Source: Microbulbifer sp. MI-G (GTDB lineage: Bacteria; Pseudomonadota; Gammaproteobacteria; Pseudomonadales; Cellvibrionaceae). From it: a stretch of 64,000 nucleotides of DNA. The stretch lies in contig NZ_CP098023.1 of NCBI RefSeq assembly GCF_030440425.1, forward strand, positions 671,501 through 735,500. Reading direction: 5' to 3'. Positions 55,020 through 64,000 of the stretch are shown here, in pieces; positions within the stretch are counted from its first letter, which is position 1; each line of letters starts with the position of its first letter. Position numbers and translations under genes: made by a program. Under the pieces are notes generated by a model. It made no database searches, was not told the origin of the DNA, and saw only the letters and a program-made list of their open reading frames with translations.

Positions 55020-55655
55020 ATGGGAAAACGGTTGTGTGTACTGCTGGGGCTGCTAATTGCCACTGTCGCCGGTGCCCAGCAGGTACAGCTCAAGGGCTTG
55101 TTCGGCGACAGCGCCCTGCTGGAAATCGATGGTCGCCAGCGTATTCTCAGCAGCGGGGAAAGCTCCCCGGAGGGGGTCGAGCTGCTGGAGGCCACCACCG
55201 GCCATGCCCGCGTGCGCGTCGCCGGACGCGAGCGAAAACTCACCCTGGATGCACCGGTTGCCAGCCGCTATGTGCAGGCCGACAAGGCCGAGGTGCGCCT
55301 TATGGCCGACCCTCGCGGCCACTACAGTACCGAAGCCTGGGTGAACGGATTGCGTGTGCCTATGCTGGTGGACACCGGCGCAACCAGCATTGCCTTCAAC
55401 TACCCCACTGCGCGCCGCCTCGGCCTCAACCTGGAAGGTGCGGAGGAAATCGCGGTTTCAACTGCCAATGGTATGACACGTGCGTATTTGGTGAACCTCA
55501 GCAGCGTGACCATTGGCGGCATTAAACTGCACAATGTGAAGGCCACTGTGCACACCGGGGACTTTCCCCGTATCGTGCTGTTGGGCAACACCTTTCTCGC
55601 CCGGGTGGATATGAAGCAGCAGGATGGTGTACTGATACTGCGCGCACGCAACTGA
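55020..55655 (+). CDS. Retropepsin-like aspartic protease, secreted
   Basis: A 211-residue protein with a signal peptide ([21 protein letters not shown]). The C-terminal 120 residues are a single-lobe retropepsin-type domain with the active-site triad [11 protein letters not shown] and a later [21 protein letters not shown]. It belongs to the TIGR02281 clan AA family, which acts as a dimer in the periplasm. Natural substrates are not known. It sits between pgpA and ribA in the same direction with short gaps. Confidence 0.85.
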   Translation: MGKRLCVLLGLLIATVAGAQQVQLKGLFGDSALLEIDGRQRILSSGESSPEGVELLEATTGHARVRVAGRERKLTLDAPVASRYVQADKAEVRLMADPRGHYSTEAWVNGLRVPMLVDTGATSIAFNYPTARRLGLNLEGAEEIAVSTANGMTRAYLVNLSSVTIGGIKLHNVKATVHTGDFPRIVLLGNTFLARVDMKQQDGVLILRARN

Positions 55656-55666
55656 GTGGAAGAGGT

Positions 55667-56287
55667 ATGACGTTGGCTATTCGATATGTGGAATCCTCAA
55701 AGCTGCCCACCTCCTGGGGTATGTTTGAGATGCACGGTTTTGAGGAAGTGGGCACCGGCAAGGAGCACCTGGTACTCACCATGGGCGACTTCGATACTGA
55801 TGTGCCGCTGCTCGCCCGCATTCACTCGGAATGCCTGACCGGCGATGCGCTCTTCTCTCTGCGCTGTGACTGCGGTGCCCAGTTACAACACGCAATGCAC
55901 CGCATTGCCATGGAAGGGCGCGGGGCCATTTTTTACCTGCGCCAGGAGGGTCGCGGCATCGGCCTGCTGAATAAGATTCGCGCCTATCACCTGCAGGACT
56001 GCGGGGCAGATACTGTCGAGGCTAATGAAAAGCTCGGCTTCGGTGCGGATATGCGCGATTACTCCCTGCTCAAGGGGATGATTGAGCATCTGGGCATCCA
56101 TGCCATTCGCCTGATGACCAACAACCCGCGCAAGGTGAAAGCCCTGCAGGATCTGGGTATCGAGGTGACCGAGCGCCTGCCGCACCAGTCCGGGCGCAAC
56201 CCGCACAATGCCAAATACCTCTCCACCAAAAAAGGCAAGCTGGGGCACCTGATCGAAAGCGGGGAGGAAGAGGGCGGGGAAGCGTAA
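55667..56287 (+). CDS. ribA: GTP cyclohydrolase II
   Basis: A 206-residue enzyme opening GTP as the first step of riboflavin synthesis. The zinc ligands are Cys56, Cys67 and Cys69 ([17 protein letters not shown]). Also present are [11 protein letters not shown] and [28 protein letters not shown] precedes ATG 55667. It supplies the activity missing from the degenerate domain of ribBA. A bidirectional terminator follows 33 bp later. Confidence 0.96.
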   Translation: MTLAIRYVESSKLPTSWGMFEMHGFEEVGTGKEHLVLTMGDFDTDVPLLARIHSECLTGDALFSLRCDCGAQLQHAMHRIAMEGRGAIFYLRQEGRGIGLLNKIRAYHLQDCGADTVEANEKLGFGADMRDYSLLKGMIEHLGIHAIRLMTNNPRKVKALQDLGIEVTERLPHQSGRNPHNAKYLSTKKGKLGHLIESGEEEGGEA

Positions 56288-56320
56288 TTTTCGCTCTTTC
56301 GTACCCCTGCCATCCCAATA

Positions 56321-56346
56321 AAAAGGCCGGATATCTCCGGCCTTTT
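56321..56346. terminator. Bidirectional terminator between ribA and the pullulanase gene
   Basis: AAAAGGCCGGA and TCCGGCCTTTT form an 11 bp stem with a TATC loop. The A and T flanks give a T-run on either strand. The converging genes end 33 bp to the left and 23 bp to the right. Confidence 0.9.
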
Positions 56347-56369
56347 GAATTGTGCCAGGCGCGATAGGC

Positions 56370-59300
56370 TCAATGAGCGCGGCGCGGCTGCACAAATACT
56401 GCAGTGCTGCGCCCGGGCAGGGTAAAGCTGCCGTTGCGGGGGTTGAAGTTTGCCCGCTGCAGGCGCGGGTCTACCGAGCGGCGCTGGCGCGGGTGTAGGC
56501 GCAGAGGCACGCCGCGCAGTGTATCGCTGGCGAATGTCACCGTGTCATCATCGCCATTAAACAGCACCACAATGCGCTCAAAACGCGAATCAAAACGCCC
56601 CTCAGTATCGGATAGTGCCATGACAATCAGCCCCGGCACCTGGTCCGGGCCGGTATTCAAGAAATGTACATGCGCTGCTACTGCCGCTGCATCGGGCAGG
56701 TGGAACAGCGGTGAGCTGTTGCGGATTGCCAGCTGTTCGCGGAACAGGGCGCTGCTCCAGCGGCGGTGGCGGCGCTTGGGGGCCAGCTCGGGGTTGGCCA
56801 GCAATGGCTGCATTAAGGGCCACTTGTCCCCGTTCTTGTCCGCCATCGGCAGGCCGGCGCCCCAGTTGTCGGTGGCGAGGCTGAAATCCAGCGCATTGAA
56901 CCAGTCGCCGGCGTTGTAACTGTCGCGATCCATGGACTTGGAGCGCAGGAAATCCTGGCCCGCGTGGATAAACGGTATTCCCTGGGCGAAGAGTACCAGC
57001 GAGTTGCTGAACGCCTGCATGCGCACCCGCTCGCGCAGGCCGGCGTGCTCACTGGCCTTGATTTGCACGCCGTCAAACAGTGTCTCGTTGTCGTGGGCGG
57101 AAATATAGTGGATGGATTCCTGTGGGTCGGCGGTGTAGCCCGTGGGCTGGCCGTTGTAAACCAGCTCGCTGCCGGTGATCTGGGCGCCGGTGGCATCCTC
57201 AAAGAGGTAATTCGCCAGGTTGCCGGCCAGGGAGACTCGCACCCTGTCCGCCAGGGTCAGCAGGGTGGCGCGCTCATCCCCGCTTTCGAACTTGCCGTTG
57301 CTGTCGGTGAACAGGCCGGTACCAAAGCCCTGCTCCGCGTAGCCGCCGAAGGGGTTGCCACCGCGCACGGCATCCCGCAGGCGGTCGTTGAAGGTGCCCA
57401 CACCCGTGCCCGCCATATTGGCCTGGCGCGCCTGCAGGAAGCGGGTGTCGTTGGCAACCTCACCGAAATTCCAGCCCTCTCCATAAAGGTAGAGGGTGCG
57501 GCCATCAACGCCGTCGGCCGCCGGAGTCAGGGACTGCAGCGCCGCCTGGGCCTTGAGGATATTGTCCAGGCTGTGGTGGCCCATCAGGTCGAAGCGAAAG
57601 CTGTCCACTTTGTAGGCCCTGGCCCAGGTGAGCAGGGAATCGATCATCAGTTTTTCCATCATGCCGTGCTCAGTGGCGGTATTGGCGCAGCAGCTGCTCA
57701 TTGCCACATCCCCCTCCAGGGTGCGACGGTGGTAATAGCCGGGCACGATTCTGTCGAGTACCGAATGCGTGTACTGGCCATGGGCACTGGTGTGGTTGTA
57801 GACAACATCCATCACCAGGCGCAGGCCGGTACGGGACAGTGCCTGTACCATCTGGCGGAATTCCAGGATACGCGCAGCACCGTCCGGGTTTGTGCTGTAG
57901 CTGCCCTCCGGCACCGTAAAGTGCAGCGGATCGTATCCCCAGTTAAACCCGTCGGTATCGCGAACGGTATGCACTGCAGCCTGCTGTGCGCTGCTGTCTG
58001 GTGCGTATGGGGACAGGTCGGGCGTCTGCTGTTGCTGCCCGCGGTCTTCGTTGACAGTGGCAAAGTCAAAAGCCGGCAGCAGGTGTACATGGGTGAGCCC
58101 GGCGCGGGCCAGTGCGGCGAGGTGGCGCATGCCCCGGCTGTGGCGCCGGGTAAAGGCCCGGAAAGTACCGCGCACTGTTTCGGGGAGTGTGTCATCGTGA
58201 ATACTGAAATCCCGCACGTGCAATTCGTAAATACTGATCTCTTCCGGCTGCGCCAGTGCCGGCTTGCGCAAACGCTCCCAGCCCCGGGGTTTCAGGTCGC
58301 GATCATCGAGATTGACGATCTGGCTCTTGCCGCTGTTGATAGAGAGACTCAGGGAATAGGGGTCGGTGACCAGGTTGGTTTCGATCCTGCGGCTGAAGTA
58401 GGAGTAAACCTCCACCTCATAGAGGTAAAACCCGCGGTCCCACTGTTTGTCGATGGTTGCAGACCAGACCCCGGTGGCGGTATCGCGGTGCATGGGGAGC
58501 ACCAGATCGGCGCTGTCGCCGGCGGAATCCCGGAACAGGTGCAGCTTTACCGAACGCGCGGTGGGGGCCCACAGGTCCAGTTGGATATGATCCGCCTCCA
58601 CGCGGGCACCCAGTTCGCCATCGTAGTAAAAGCGCGCATCCAGGGCGCCGGCCATCTGCACGCCGGTGGCATCGCGCAGCCGGCCTTCGCGGTTGTAGAC
58701 TGCAACGGCCAGTTGCCCGGTAACCAGGGCCTCCAGCGGGATCCCGCCGGGCAGTTGCAGCGCGTGAAAGCCGGCCAGGTGTGGGAATTTCTCCCGCGTG
58801 CTCTGGGGCAGCCCGCCGGAGGTTGTGAGGGGGATTGCGCCGTCTGAGACGATACCATCGGCGTTCAGTGCCAGCCCGGCGGAATGGCTGTAGTGCAGTT
58901 GGAAGGTATCCCCTTGCTGCGCCTGGATATCCCAGGCGAAGGTGTTGGTGTCTACCCAGTGGGCCCTGTCGCGGCTGAGATCGCCCCTGGCGAAACCCTT
59001 GCGGACACTGACCTGTTTGCTGGCGGCGTCGAAGGCAAAATAGAGTTCGTCATTGTCGGCGTTTACGGTGAAGGTCATATTGTTGCCGTTGTCGCCGTAA
59101 CTTTCGTCCCAGCCTTCGTGCAGGGCCACCTTGAATGCATAGGTGCCGGCGGGCAGCCCGGAGGTTACAAAGGTGTAGATGCCATCGTTGTCGGCGTCCT
59201 GCATCCAGGTGCGCAGGCAATCGGGCTGCCAGTCGCCGGTACAGCCGAGCAGGCTCTGGAAGTTGCCGGCCACCGTGGCGATGAACCGGTTTGCGTCGTC

Positions 59301-59687
59301 GCTGATCCAGTGGCTCTCGTGGTCGTAAATAAATTTCACCTCGCGGGCCTCGCCCAGGTCGAGGGGAATATTGGCTCCGTTGCGCTGGGCGCCCTGGCCG
59401 TAGTTTTCGTCCCAATTGTTGTTGAGAGCGGCCTTGTATTCCCAGTTTCCGGCCGGTACAAAAAACCGCCCCTGCCACTTGTCGTCTTCGCTGTCGTAAT
59501 GGAGTCCGCTGGCGGCGCAGTCCGGTTGCCAGTTGCCGCTGCAGCCGAGCTGGCTTTGCAGGCTGCCGGGAATGTTCACTGCCACTGGTGCCGGCGTGTC
59601 CGACGCCCGGGCGGGCCACTGGGTGCAACCGAGCAGAGCGCCCAGCAGGAGCGCTCGATAAAAGGGGCGGGTGGATATTTTTGGCAT
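56370..59687 (-). CDS. pulA: Pullulanase-type alpha-1,6-glucosidase, lipoprotein with two X25 modules
   Basis: A 1105-residue GH13 enzyme that debranches pullulan and starch. The N-terminus MPKISTRPFYRALLLGALLGC is a lipoprotein signal. Two X25-type modules follow at about 32-115 and 130-225, each with QSQLGC/QSLLGC, G(N/D)WQPDC and a W(D)E.YG motif. Next come a CBM48-like region and the catalytic barrel: nucleophile Asp700 (FRFDLMGHH), acid/base Glu737 (YGEGW), transition-state Asp866 (SAHDNETLFD). ATG 59687 follows GAGG. The enzyme should sit on the cell surface or periplasmic face. It has a long upstream gap and a terminator downstream, so it is a single-gene unit. Confidence 0.93.
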   Translation of the reverse strand: MPKISTRPFYRALLLGALLGCTQWPARASDTPAPVAVNIPGSLQSQLGCSGNWQPDCAASGLHYDSEDDKWQGRFFVPAGNWEYKAALNNNWDENYGQGAQRNGANIPLDLGEAREVKFIYDHESHWISDDANRFIATVAGNFQSLLGCTGDWQPDCLRTWMQDADNDGIYTFVTSGLPAGTYAFKVALHEGWDESYGDNGNNMTFTVNADNDELYFAFDAASKQVSVRKGFARGDLSRDRAHWVDTNTFAWDIQAQQGDTFQLHYSHSAGLALNADGIVSDGAIPLTTSGGLPQSTREKFPHLAGFHALQLPGGIPLEALVTGQLAVAVYNREGRLRDATGVQMAGALDARFYYDGELGARVEADHIQLDLWAPTARSVKLHLFRDSAGDSADLVLPMHRDTATGVWSATIDKQWDRGFYLYEVEVYSYFSRRIETNLVTDPYSLSLSINSGKSQIVNLDDRDLKPRGWERLRKPALAQPEEISIYELHVRDFSIHDDTLPETVRGTFRAFTRRHSRGMRHLAALARAGLTHVHLLPAFDFATVNEDRGQQQQTPDLSPYAPDSSAQQAAVHTVRDTDGFNWGYDPLHFTVPEGSYSTNPDGAARILEFRQMVQALSRTGLRLVMDVVYNHTSAHGQYTHSVLDRIVPGYYHRRTLEGDVAMSSCCANTATEHGMMEKLMIDSLLTWARAYKVDSFRFDLMGHHSLDNILKAQAALQSLTPAADGVDGRTLYLYGEGWNFGEVANDTRFLQARQANMAGTGVGTFNDRLRDAVRGGNPFGGYAEQGFGTGLFTDSNGKFESGDERATLLTLADRVRVSLAGNLANYLFEDATGAQITGSELVYNGQPTGYTADPQESIHYISAHDNETLFDGVQIKASEHAGLRERVRMQAFSNSLVLFAQGIPFIHAGQDFLRSKSMDRDSYNAGDWFNALDFSLATDNWGAGLPMADKNGDKWPLMQPLLANPELAPKRRHRRWSSALFREQLAIRNSSPLFHLPDAAAVAAHVHFLNTGPDQVPGLIVMALSDTEGRFDSRFERIVVLFNGDDDTVTFASDTLRGVPLRLHPRQRRSVDPRLQRANFNPRNGSFTLPGRSTAVFVQPRRAH

Positions 59688-60747
59688 GATCTGGCCTCAT
59701 TTATTGTTATAGGCAGGGGTTTGCGTTTCTCCCAGCAGGGCATTGAAGCCCAGTTATTTCCCGCCGACCTCCCTCCCCAAGGGGGCGGAGACAGGCGGCT
59801 GGTGTTGGCTGGTGGGGATAGGTGTCGCCGCAAACGGGCAGGCAGATGGGGGTGGCTTCACAAAACCTTTATGCAGATGTCATCTGCCGGTCATGCCCGC
59901 AAGACAAAGTGTGCCTGGGCAGGGGCGGGCAACCTGAATGGTCGGCGCTCTGCCTGATTGTTGAGATTGCTACGGGTCGGGAAAGGTGATGCACCCGTTG
60001 CAATCTCCGGAACGCCGGCATTTGCCGGCCTTACCCTGTGCCGAAAATGCGGTTGATTTGGCAATCCAATAGATTTTTTGTGCACTGTCTGCTTATTGCC
60101 GCCGATAGTGCGGCTCACGTTTCTTCAAATCAGTGCGCTCACTCACTGCGCCGACTGCAGCGTTGGCTGGGCAAAGGGTTTGTTGGGGCTTCCAACCCAC
60201 GGTACTTCTCTGCACCGGTCACACGCCATGCCTCATGGGATTCTGGAAGTGAGGTATGTTTTTTTCCGGCCCGGTACTCACACTGTAACAGTTAATGGCA
60301 CGCTTTTATTAACTGGTTATAGTATCGCTACTGATATGCGGCCAACAGTACAATGCGGTTTGAAGAGGACAGGCTGATCTAATTCTTGAGTTGGTACCAG
60401 TTACCGGTTGAGTGCAAAAATACTGCATTCTTCAAGGGGAAGAGAGCCTGTCTTTCTTGTATATCCATATTTTTGAGATATGTTCAAACCGACATTGTTA
60501 AAGATTTATCGGTGTATGACGGATTTAATATACAGAAAAACCTGCAAAGGCAATTCTGATTTTAGACTTTCTATCTGAATAAACCTGGCAGGCAGACCGG
60601 TTGCCGGGGTAATACGCCCTATCTCTATTCATTTTTATTTGATTGTCAACCCTATGAGATTCTTGTAACTTACCCGCTGCCCTGTCCGGTTCAGGGCGGT
60701 TGTAATAATAAATTTTCCGGAAATGAACTTGCTTGGGGTCTCTCTGT
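59688..60747. other. 1060 bp divergent gap with several inverted repeats
   Basis: No supported gene. Visible structures are GCCGGCA-TT-TGCCGGC (60014-60029), CAGTTAAT-N11-ATTAACTG (60289-60315), a TTGGTACCA palindrome (60391-60399) sharing its core with the one before the HlyD gene, and GCCCTG-N7-CAGGGC (60679-60697) in the leader of the right-hand gene. The right half is clearly more AT-rich than the left. Confidence 0.45.
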
Positions 60748-63700
60748 ATGCGTTCTGTAGTCGCCTGCCTGTGTGTACTTTTCTTCGCGATATCCTCTGC
60801 TACTGTCAATGCCACAACCGGTATTTGGGACAACGGCTACGAAATTTATCGCGGTGATATCAATGGTGATGGGCGGGAGGATCTCTATTTTGAGTACCAT
60901 CGTCCCATCATTCTTTTGCACGGCGAAGTGGTGACTCCCATCCTGATGCCGGATCTGCCCGATTTTGTTTTGCATGGTATCGGTGTGGGGGGGGTACAAA
61001 GTTATTTCGGACCTATTGCCACTACTTTGGACGAATCTATTGTTAGCGGCCTTGAGCGACTCAGCAGCAATCTGTCTCTGACAGGTGACTTCAATGGCGA
61101 CGGCGACTTGGATCTGTTGGTGTTGGGGACAATCCCTTTGATTTTTCACGCTAATGGCAATGGTCTTCCCAGTTTGGCCCAACAATTTCATTCCGCCTTT
61201 CCTGAAGATACTGATGATGTCAAGGCGATTTTATCCCAAGCGGACCCGGATACCGTGACAATTAAAGATGTCAATGGGGATGGCCGCGATGATATTTTAG
61301 TGGGCGGCTCCATAGGCGTGACTTTACCGGCCAATGCCTCCGGTATTTTCACCAGCTTCAATACCATTGTCGAACCTAATATAGCTGGCGCTTCTGGTGG
61401 TCAGTTCCGTGTCAATGAAGCCGGTGCAGTCACCTATAACTTTCCGATTGCCACCGCGACCGGTACGGCCGGCGTGGTGCCTGAGGTCTCCATCAATTAC
61501 AACAGTAATGGTGGCAATGGGCTGCTGGGCAAGGGCTGGGCCATCGGCGGTCTTTCCGGCATATCCCGCTGCCGTCAGACCCTGGCCATTGATGGCGCGG
61601 TAGCGCCGATCAACTGGACCGAATCCGACCGCTTCTGCCTGGATGGCCAGCGTCTGATCAAGACCGGCGGTAGCCAGTACGGGGCCGTAGGTGCTACCTA
61701 TAAAACCGAATTGGACAGTTATGCCAAAATCATTTCCGTGGGCGGCAGCTTGGGCAAGCCGGCGTATTTTAGGGTGGAACGCAAGGATGGCTCCACAAGC
61801 TATTACGGCAACAGCGGCGATTCAAAACAACTGGCCGGCAGCCACGCACTGGTATGGGCGCTGAACCGCTTTGAAGACAGTGTGGGCAACCCCATTGAAT
61901 TCCAGTACGAGGGGGATGCCAATAGCGGCCACCGCATCCGGGAAATCCGCTATGCCTATGGTGCCGGCAGCCACGCCGCCAAGATCGAATTTATTTACGA
62001 AAACCGCTCGGACTCTTTGCGCGGCTATACCGCCGGCTACGAATTCAAGACCACCAAACGTCTGAAGAGCATAGTTTCCAGCTCCAGTGGCAGTGTAATT
62101 CGCGAATATACGTTGGGCTATAAGCCTACGACTGACTATGAATCGGGCTCCTATACGGACAGAGCTTCTCTGCTGTTTTTCATCCAGGAGTGCGTCGGCT
62201 CAAGTTGCTTGCCCGCGGTCAGTTTCGAATGGTCGGGCTCTTCCGTTGCCTATAGTGAGTTTCAGGAAGCGATCGACTTCAAACCCGCCAGCGATCGCTT
62301 TTTAGTCAAGCATCTGTACGCCGATTTCAATGGGGATGGGCTTCAGGATATTGTCTGGGTCGAGGGGGATCTTAATAAAGCCAAAACCGACACCGATACC
62401 CGGGTAAAATATGCCATCTCCGATGGCACCAAATTTGTGCGGCAGAGTTTTTCCGGCAATAATTTTTCCAGAGAATACTTTACCGATACCGACGCCGATG
62501 AGATTTTTGATATCCGGGTATTGGATTACAATGGTGACGGCCGCCAGGATCTTGCCATCTACAATTCACGCAATGAATACGGCTATAATAAAAACGAGTG
62601 GCATATTTTTCTGTCGCGCTATAGTAACGGTGCCTGGCGATTAAGTTCCGGTAACCCTATAAGGACGGGGTTAACGAGTAAGAATGCGCTGTTCGTGGAT
62701 TTTGACAGTGATGGCCTGCCGGACTATATCTCGGCTGTGCAGGGCCAGACCAGTGTCAGGCTATTGCAGCCCGGCGGCACTGTCTCATCGGATCGCTACT
62801 ATCGATTCAGTAGCACTGCGCAATCCTACCCTACTTCCCCTGTATTGGACCCCAATATACGACTTGGGGCAATGCCAAATACACTGGGGGATTTCAACGG
62901 CGATGGCGCGATGGATTTATTAATTTCGCGCTATGAATATACGTATGAATGTCGGGATGAGGGTTTTCCATCGCCAATAGATGTAATCTGTACAGATGAA
63001 ATTGGCAATAGTGAAAGTATTTTTAGAGGCTACGAAGTTGTCACCCTAGACTCAAAGCTCGGTGTGTACACTTCTTTGGCAACTTTGCATACGGGGATGA
63101 AAGACAGGGACCCCATCGCTGTGGAGATTAATGGTGATGGCCTTACGGATATTGCTTACTGGACCAGTTCTAATAACCTGCGCATTGAGTTAAGTACCGG
63201 TACAGGATTTACTCGCCTGGGATCTTTTGCCGTAAATGAGAAAGCCACTTTCGCTGATCTTAACAATGACGGATATCAGGATCTGGTGTGGCCGGATTTT
63301 AGTAGCAGCACTATTAAAACCCACTACTTTGATCAAAATACCGGTGGGTTTGTTGGTGCCGCGGAGGACTGGCGCCCTATAGGTAACGATGACAATGATT
63401 CGGTGTGGTTTGCCGATGTCAATGGCGATGGACAAATCGATTACCACAGCTACCATGCTTTTTCCGGTAGGGTGCTTACCTTCTTGGCCAACGCCAGTGA
63501 TGAGAACCGGCAGGACCAGCCAAGCAATGTGATCCAAGAGATCGACAACGGCCTCGGCAATATCACCAAAATATCCTACGGAAATATGATCGGTAGCGGT
63601 GTCTACTCCCGCCTGGAAATGGCCACCAGCACTGAGGAAAAGTGCGTTATCTATCCAGGGGATTTAAGAGACGGTACCCCCTATTTAGAGCCCACCGGAG

Positions 63701-64000
63701 ATGGGCCGAGGCGTATTTGCTATCCGGTTACAACCGGCGATACGGCCGCCTTCTACACGGCACTCAATGGCGGCTGGATGCTGCCGGAAGGCAGCCAGAC
63801 CCTGGGCAAGGGCCAGCCGGTGCTGGATATTCTGGCCCCCAGGTATCTGGTATCCAGGGTAGAGAGTTCCGCACCCGCGGCCGGTCTCAATCCCGGCGCA
63901 GTCAGCTGGTCTGCGCTCAGCTCTGTATCCTACCACTATGAGCAGATGAAACTGCAGGCCGCCGGCCGCGGCATGCTGGGCTTCCAGAGTATCAGCACCA
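60748..64000 (+). CDS. Giant secreted SpvB/FG-GAP repeat protein, Rhs-like (cut by window edge)
   Basis: ATG 60748 opens a frame of 1084 codons still open at the right edge. A signal peptide (MRSVVACLCVLFFAISSATVNA) is followed by repeated calcium-loop motifs of the FG-GAP/VCBS type: DINGDGRED, DFNGDGDLD, DVNGDGRDD, DFNGDGLQD, DYNGDGRQD, DFNGDGAMD, EINGDGLTD, DVNGDGQID. An SpvB N-terminal-like domain (GQFRVNEAGAVTYNFPI...LLGKGWAIGGLSGISRC) starts near residue 215. Such proteins carry YD/Rhs repeats and sometimes a C-terminal toxin, which would lie beyond the window. It may be a polymorphic toxin or surface shell protein. Confidence 0.82.
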   Translation, partial: MRSVVACLCVLFFAISSATVNATTGIWDNGYEIYRGDINGDGREDLYFEYHRPIILLHGEVVTPILMPDLPDFVLHGIGVGGVQSYFGPIATTLDESIVSGLERLSSNLSLTGDFNGDGDLDLLVLGTIPLIFHANGNGLPSLAQQFHSAFPEDTDDVKAILSQADPDTVTIKDVNGDGRDDILVGGSIGVTLPANASGIFTSFNTIVEPNIAGASGGQFRVNEAGAVTYNFPIATATGTAGVVPEVSINYNSNGGNGLLGKGWAIGGLSGISRCRQTLAIDGAVAPINWTESDRFCLDGQRLIKTGGSQYGAVGATYKTELDSYAKIISVGGSLGKPAYFRVERKDGSTSYYGNSGDSKQLAGSHALVWALNRFEDSVGNPIEFQYEGDANSGHRIREIRYAYGAGSHAAKIEFIYENRSDSLRGYTAGYEFKTTKRLKSIVSSSSGSVIREYTLGYKPTTDYESGSYTDRASLLFFIQECVGSSCLPAVSFEWSGSSVAYSEFQEAIDFKPASDRFLVKHLYADFNGDGLQDIVWVEGDLNKAKTDTDTRVKYAISDGTKFVRQSFSGNNFSREYFTDTDADEIFDIRVLDYNGDGRQDLAIYNSRNEYGYNKNEWHIFLSRYSNGAWRLSSGNPIRTGLTSKNALFVDFDSDGLPDYISAVQGQTSVRLLQPGGTVSSDRYYRFSSTAQSYPTSPVLDPNIRLGAMPNTLGDFNGDGAMDLLISRYEYTYECRDEGFPSPIDVICTDEIGNSESIFRGYEVVTLDSKLGVYTSLATLHTGMKDRDPIAVEINGDGLTDIAYWTSSNNLRIELSTGTGFTRLGSFAVNEKATFADLNNDGYQDLVWPDFSSSTIKTHYFDQNTGGFVGAAEDWRPIGNDDNDSVWFADVNGDGQIDYHSYHAFSGRVLTFLANASDENRQDQPSNVIQEIDNGLGNITKISYGNMIGSGVYSRLEMATSTEEKCVIYPGDLRDGTPYLEPTGDGPRRICYPVTTGDTAAFYTALNGGWMLPEGSQTLGKGQPVLDILAPRYLVSRVESSAPAAGLNPGAVSWSALSSVSYHYEQMKLQAAGRGMLGFQSIST

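Noticed and set aside
56964..58847. 627-codon open frame antisense to the pullulanase gene
   Set aside because: It lies wholly within the minus-strand pullulanase coding sequence, whose catalytic motifs are intact. The antisense translation shows no recognisable domain.

Overview
The window is GC-rich, gene-dense chromosomal DNA of a Gram-negative gammaproteobacterium. The evidence is outer-membrane TonB receptors, OmpW, several lipoproteins, AceK, EttA, an Fnr/Anr-type regulator beside hemN, and the order nrdR-ribD-ribE-ribBA-ribH-nusB-thiL-pgpA. A marine polysaccharide-degrading genus such as Microbulbifer or another Cellvibrionales member would fit the TonB receptors, phytase and X25-type pullulanase, but that assignment is inference. 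I found no tRNA, rRNA, CRISPR array, insertion sequence or prophage.

Layout. 1-1.4 kb: 5' part of aceK (runs off the left edge) and a MarC-type membrane protein. 1.6-8.5 kb: a phosphorus-scavenging locus with a divergent phoX and a TonB receptor plus beta-propeller phytase lipoprotein. The phoX/receptor intergenic region carries a Pho-box-like repeat facing each way. 8.7-10.5 kb: an overlapping pair coding for a P-type helicase loader and a protein with four DnaT-like repeats. 10.8-13.4 kb: copper ATPase CopA overlapping a membrane-anchored cupredoxin. 13.5-15.8 kb: small unassigned proteins and a SpoIIAA-like protein. 16.7-18.2 kb: pseudoazurin and a diiron-type MBL protein behind an FNR/ANR box. 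18.2-25.4 kb: radA, then cobalamin uptake btuFCD, a cobalamin riboswitch, btuB and btuR/cobO. 25.5-30 kb: an AraC regulator, an AbgT transporter and a class I glutamine amidotransferase. 30.6-36.7 kb: a three-gene exporter (HlyD, C39-peptidase ABC, second ABC) shaped like the NHLM natural-product exporters but without an evident precursor. 36.8-40.7 kb: ettA and two valine-catabolism enzymes. 41-46.5 kb: an oxygen/redox block with ompW, hemN, two tandem fnr-like genes, a second SpoIIAA-like gene and a hemerythrin. 46.9-56.3 kb: an outer-membrane beta-barrel protein, glyA, and the riboflavin/thiamin/NusB cluster. 56.4-59.7 kb: a lipoprotein pullulanase. 60.7 kb to the right edge: the start of a giant secreted SpvB/FG-GAP (Rhs-like) protein.

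How it fits together. Three perfect FNR-type palindromes of one extended form, TTGAT(C/T)TGGATCAA, lie upstream of pseudoazurin, ompW and hemerythrin. Two FNR paralogues with the same recognition-helix residues are encoded in the same window, so a local oxygen/NO-responsive regulon is the best supported regulatory picture. A phosphate-starvation circuit on the left and a B12 circuit in the middle are supported in the same way by cis elements next to matching genes. The least explained parts are the orphan NHLM-like exporter, the four-repeat DnaT/P pair, and the SpoIIAA-like paralogues.
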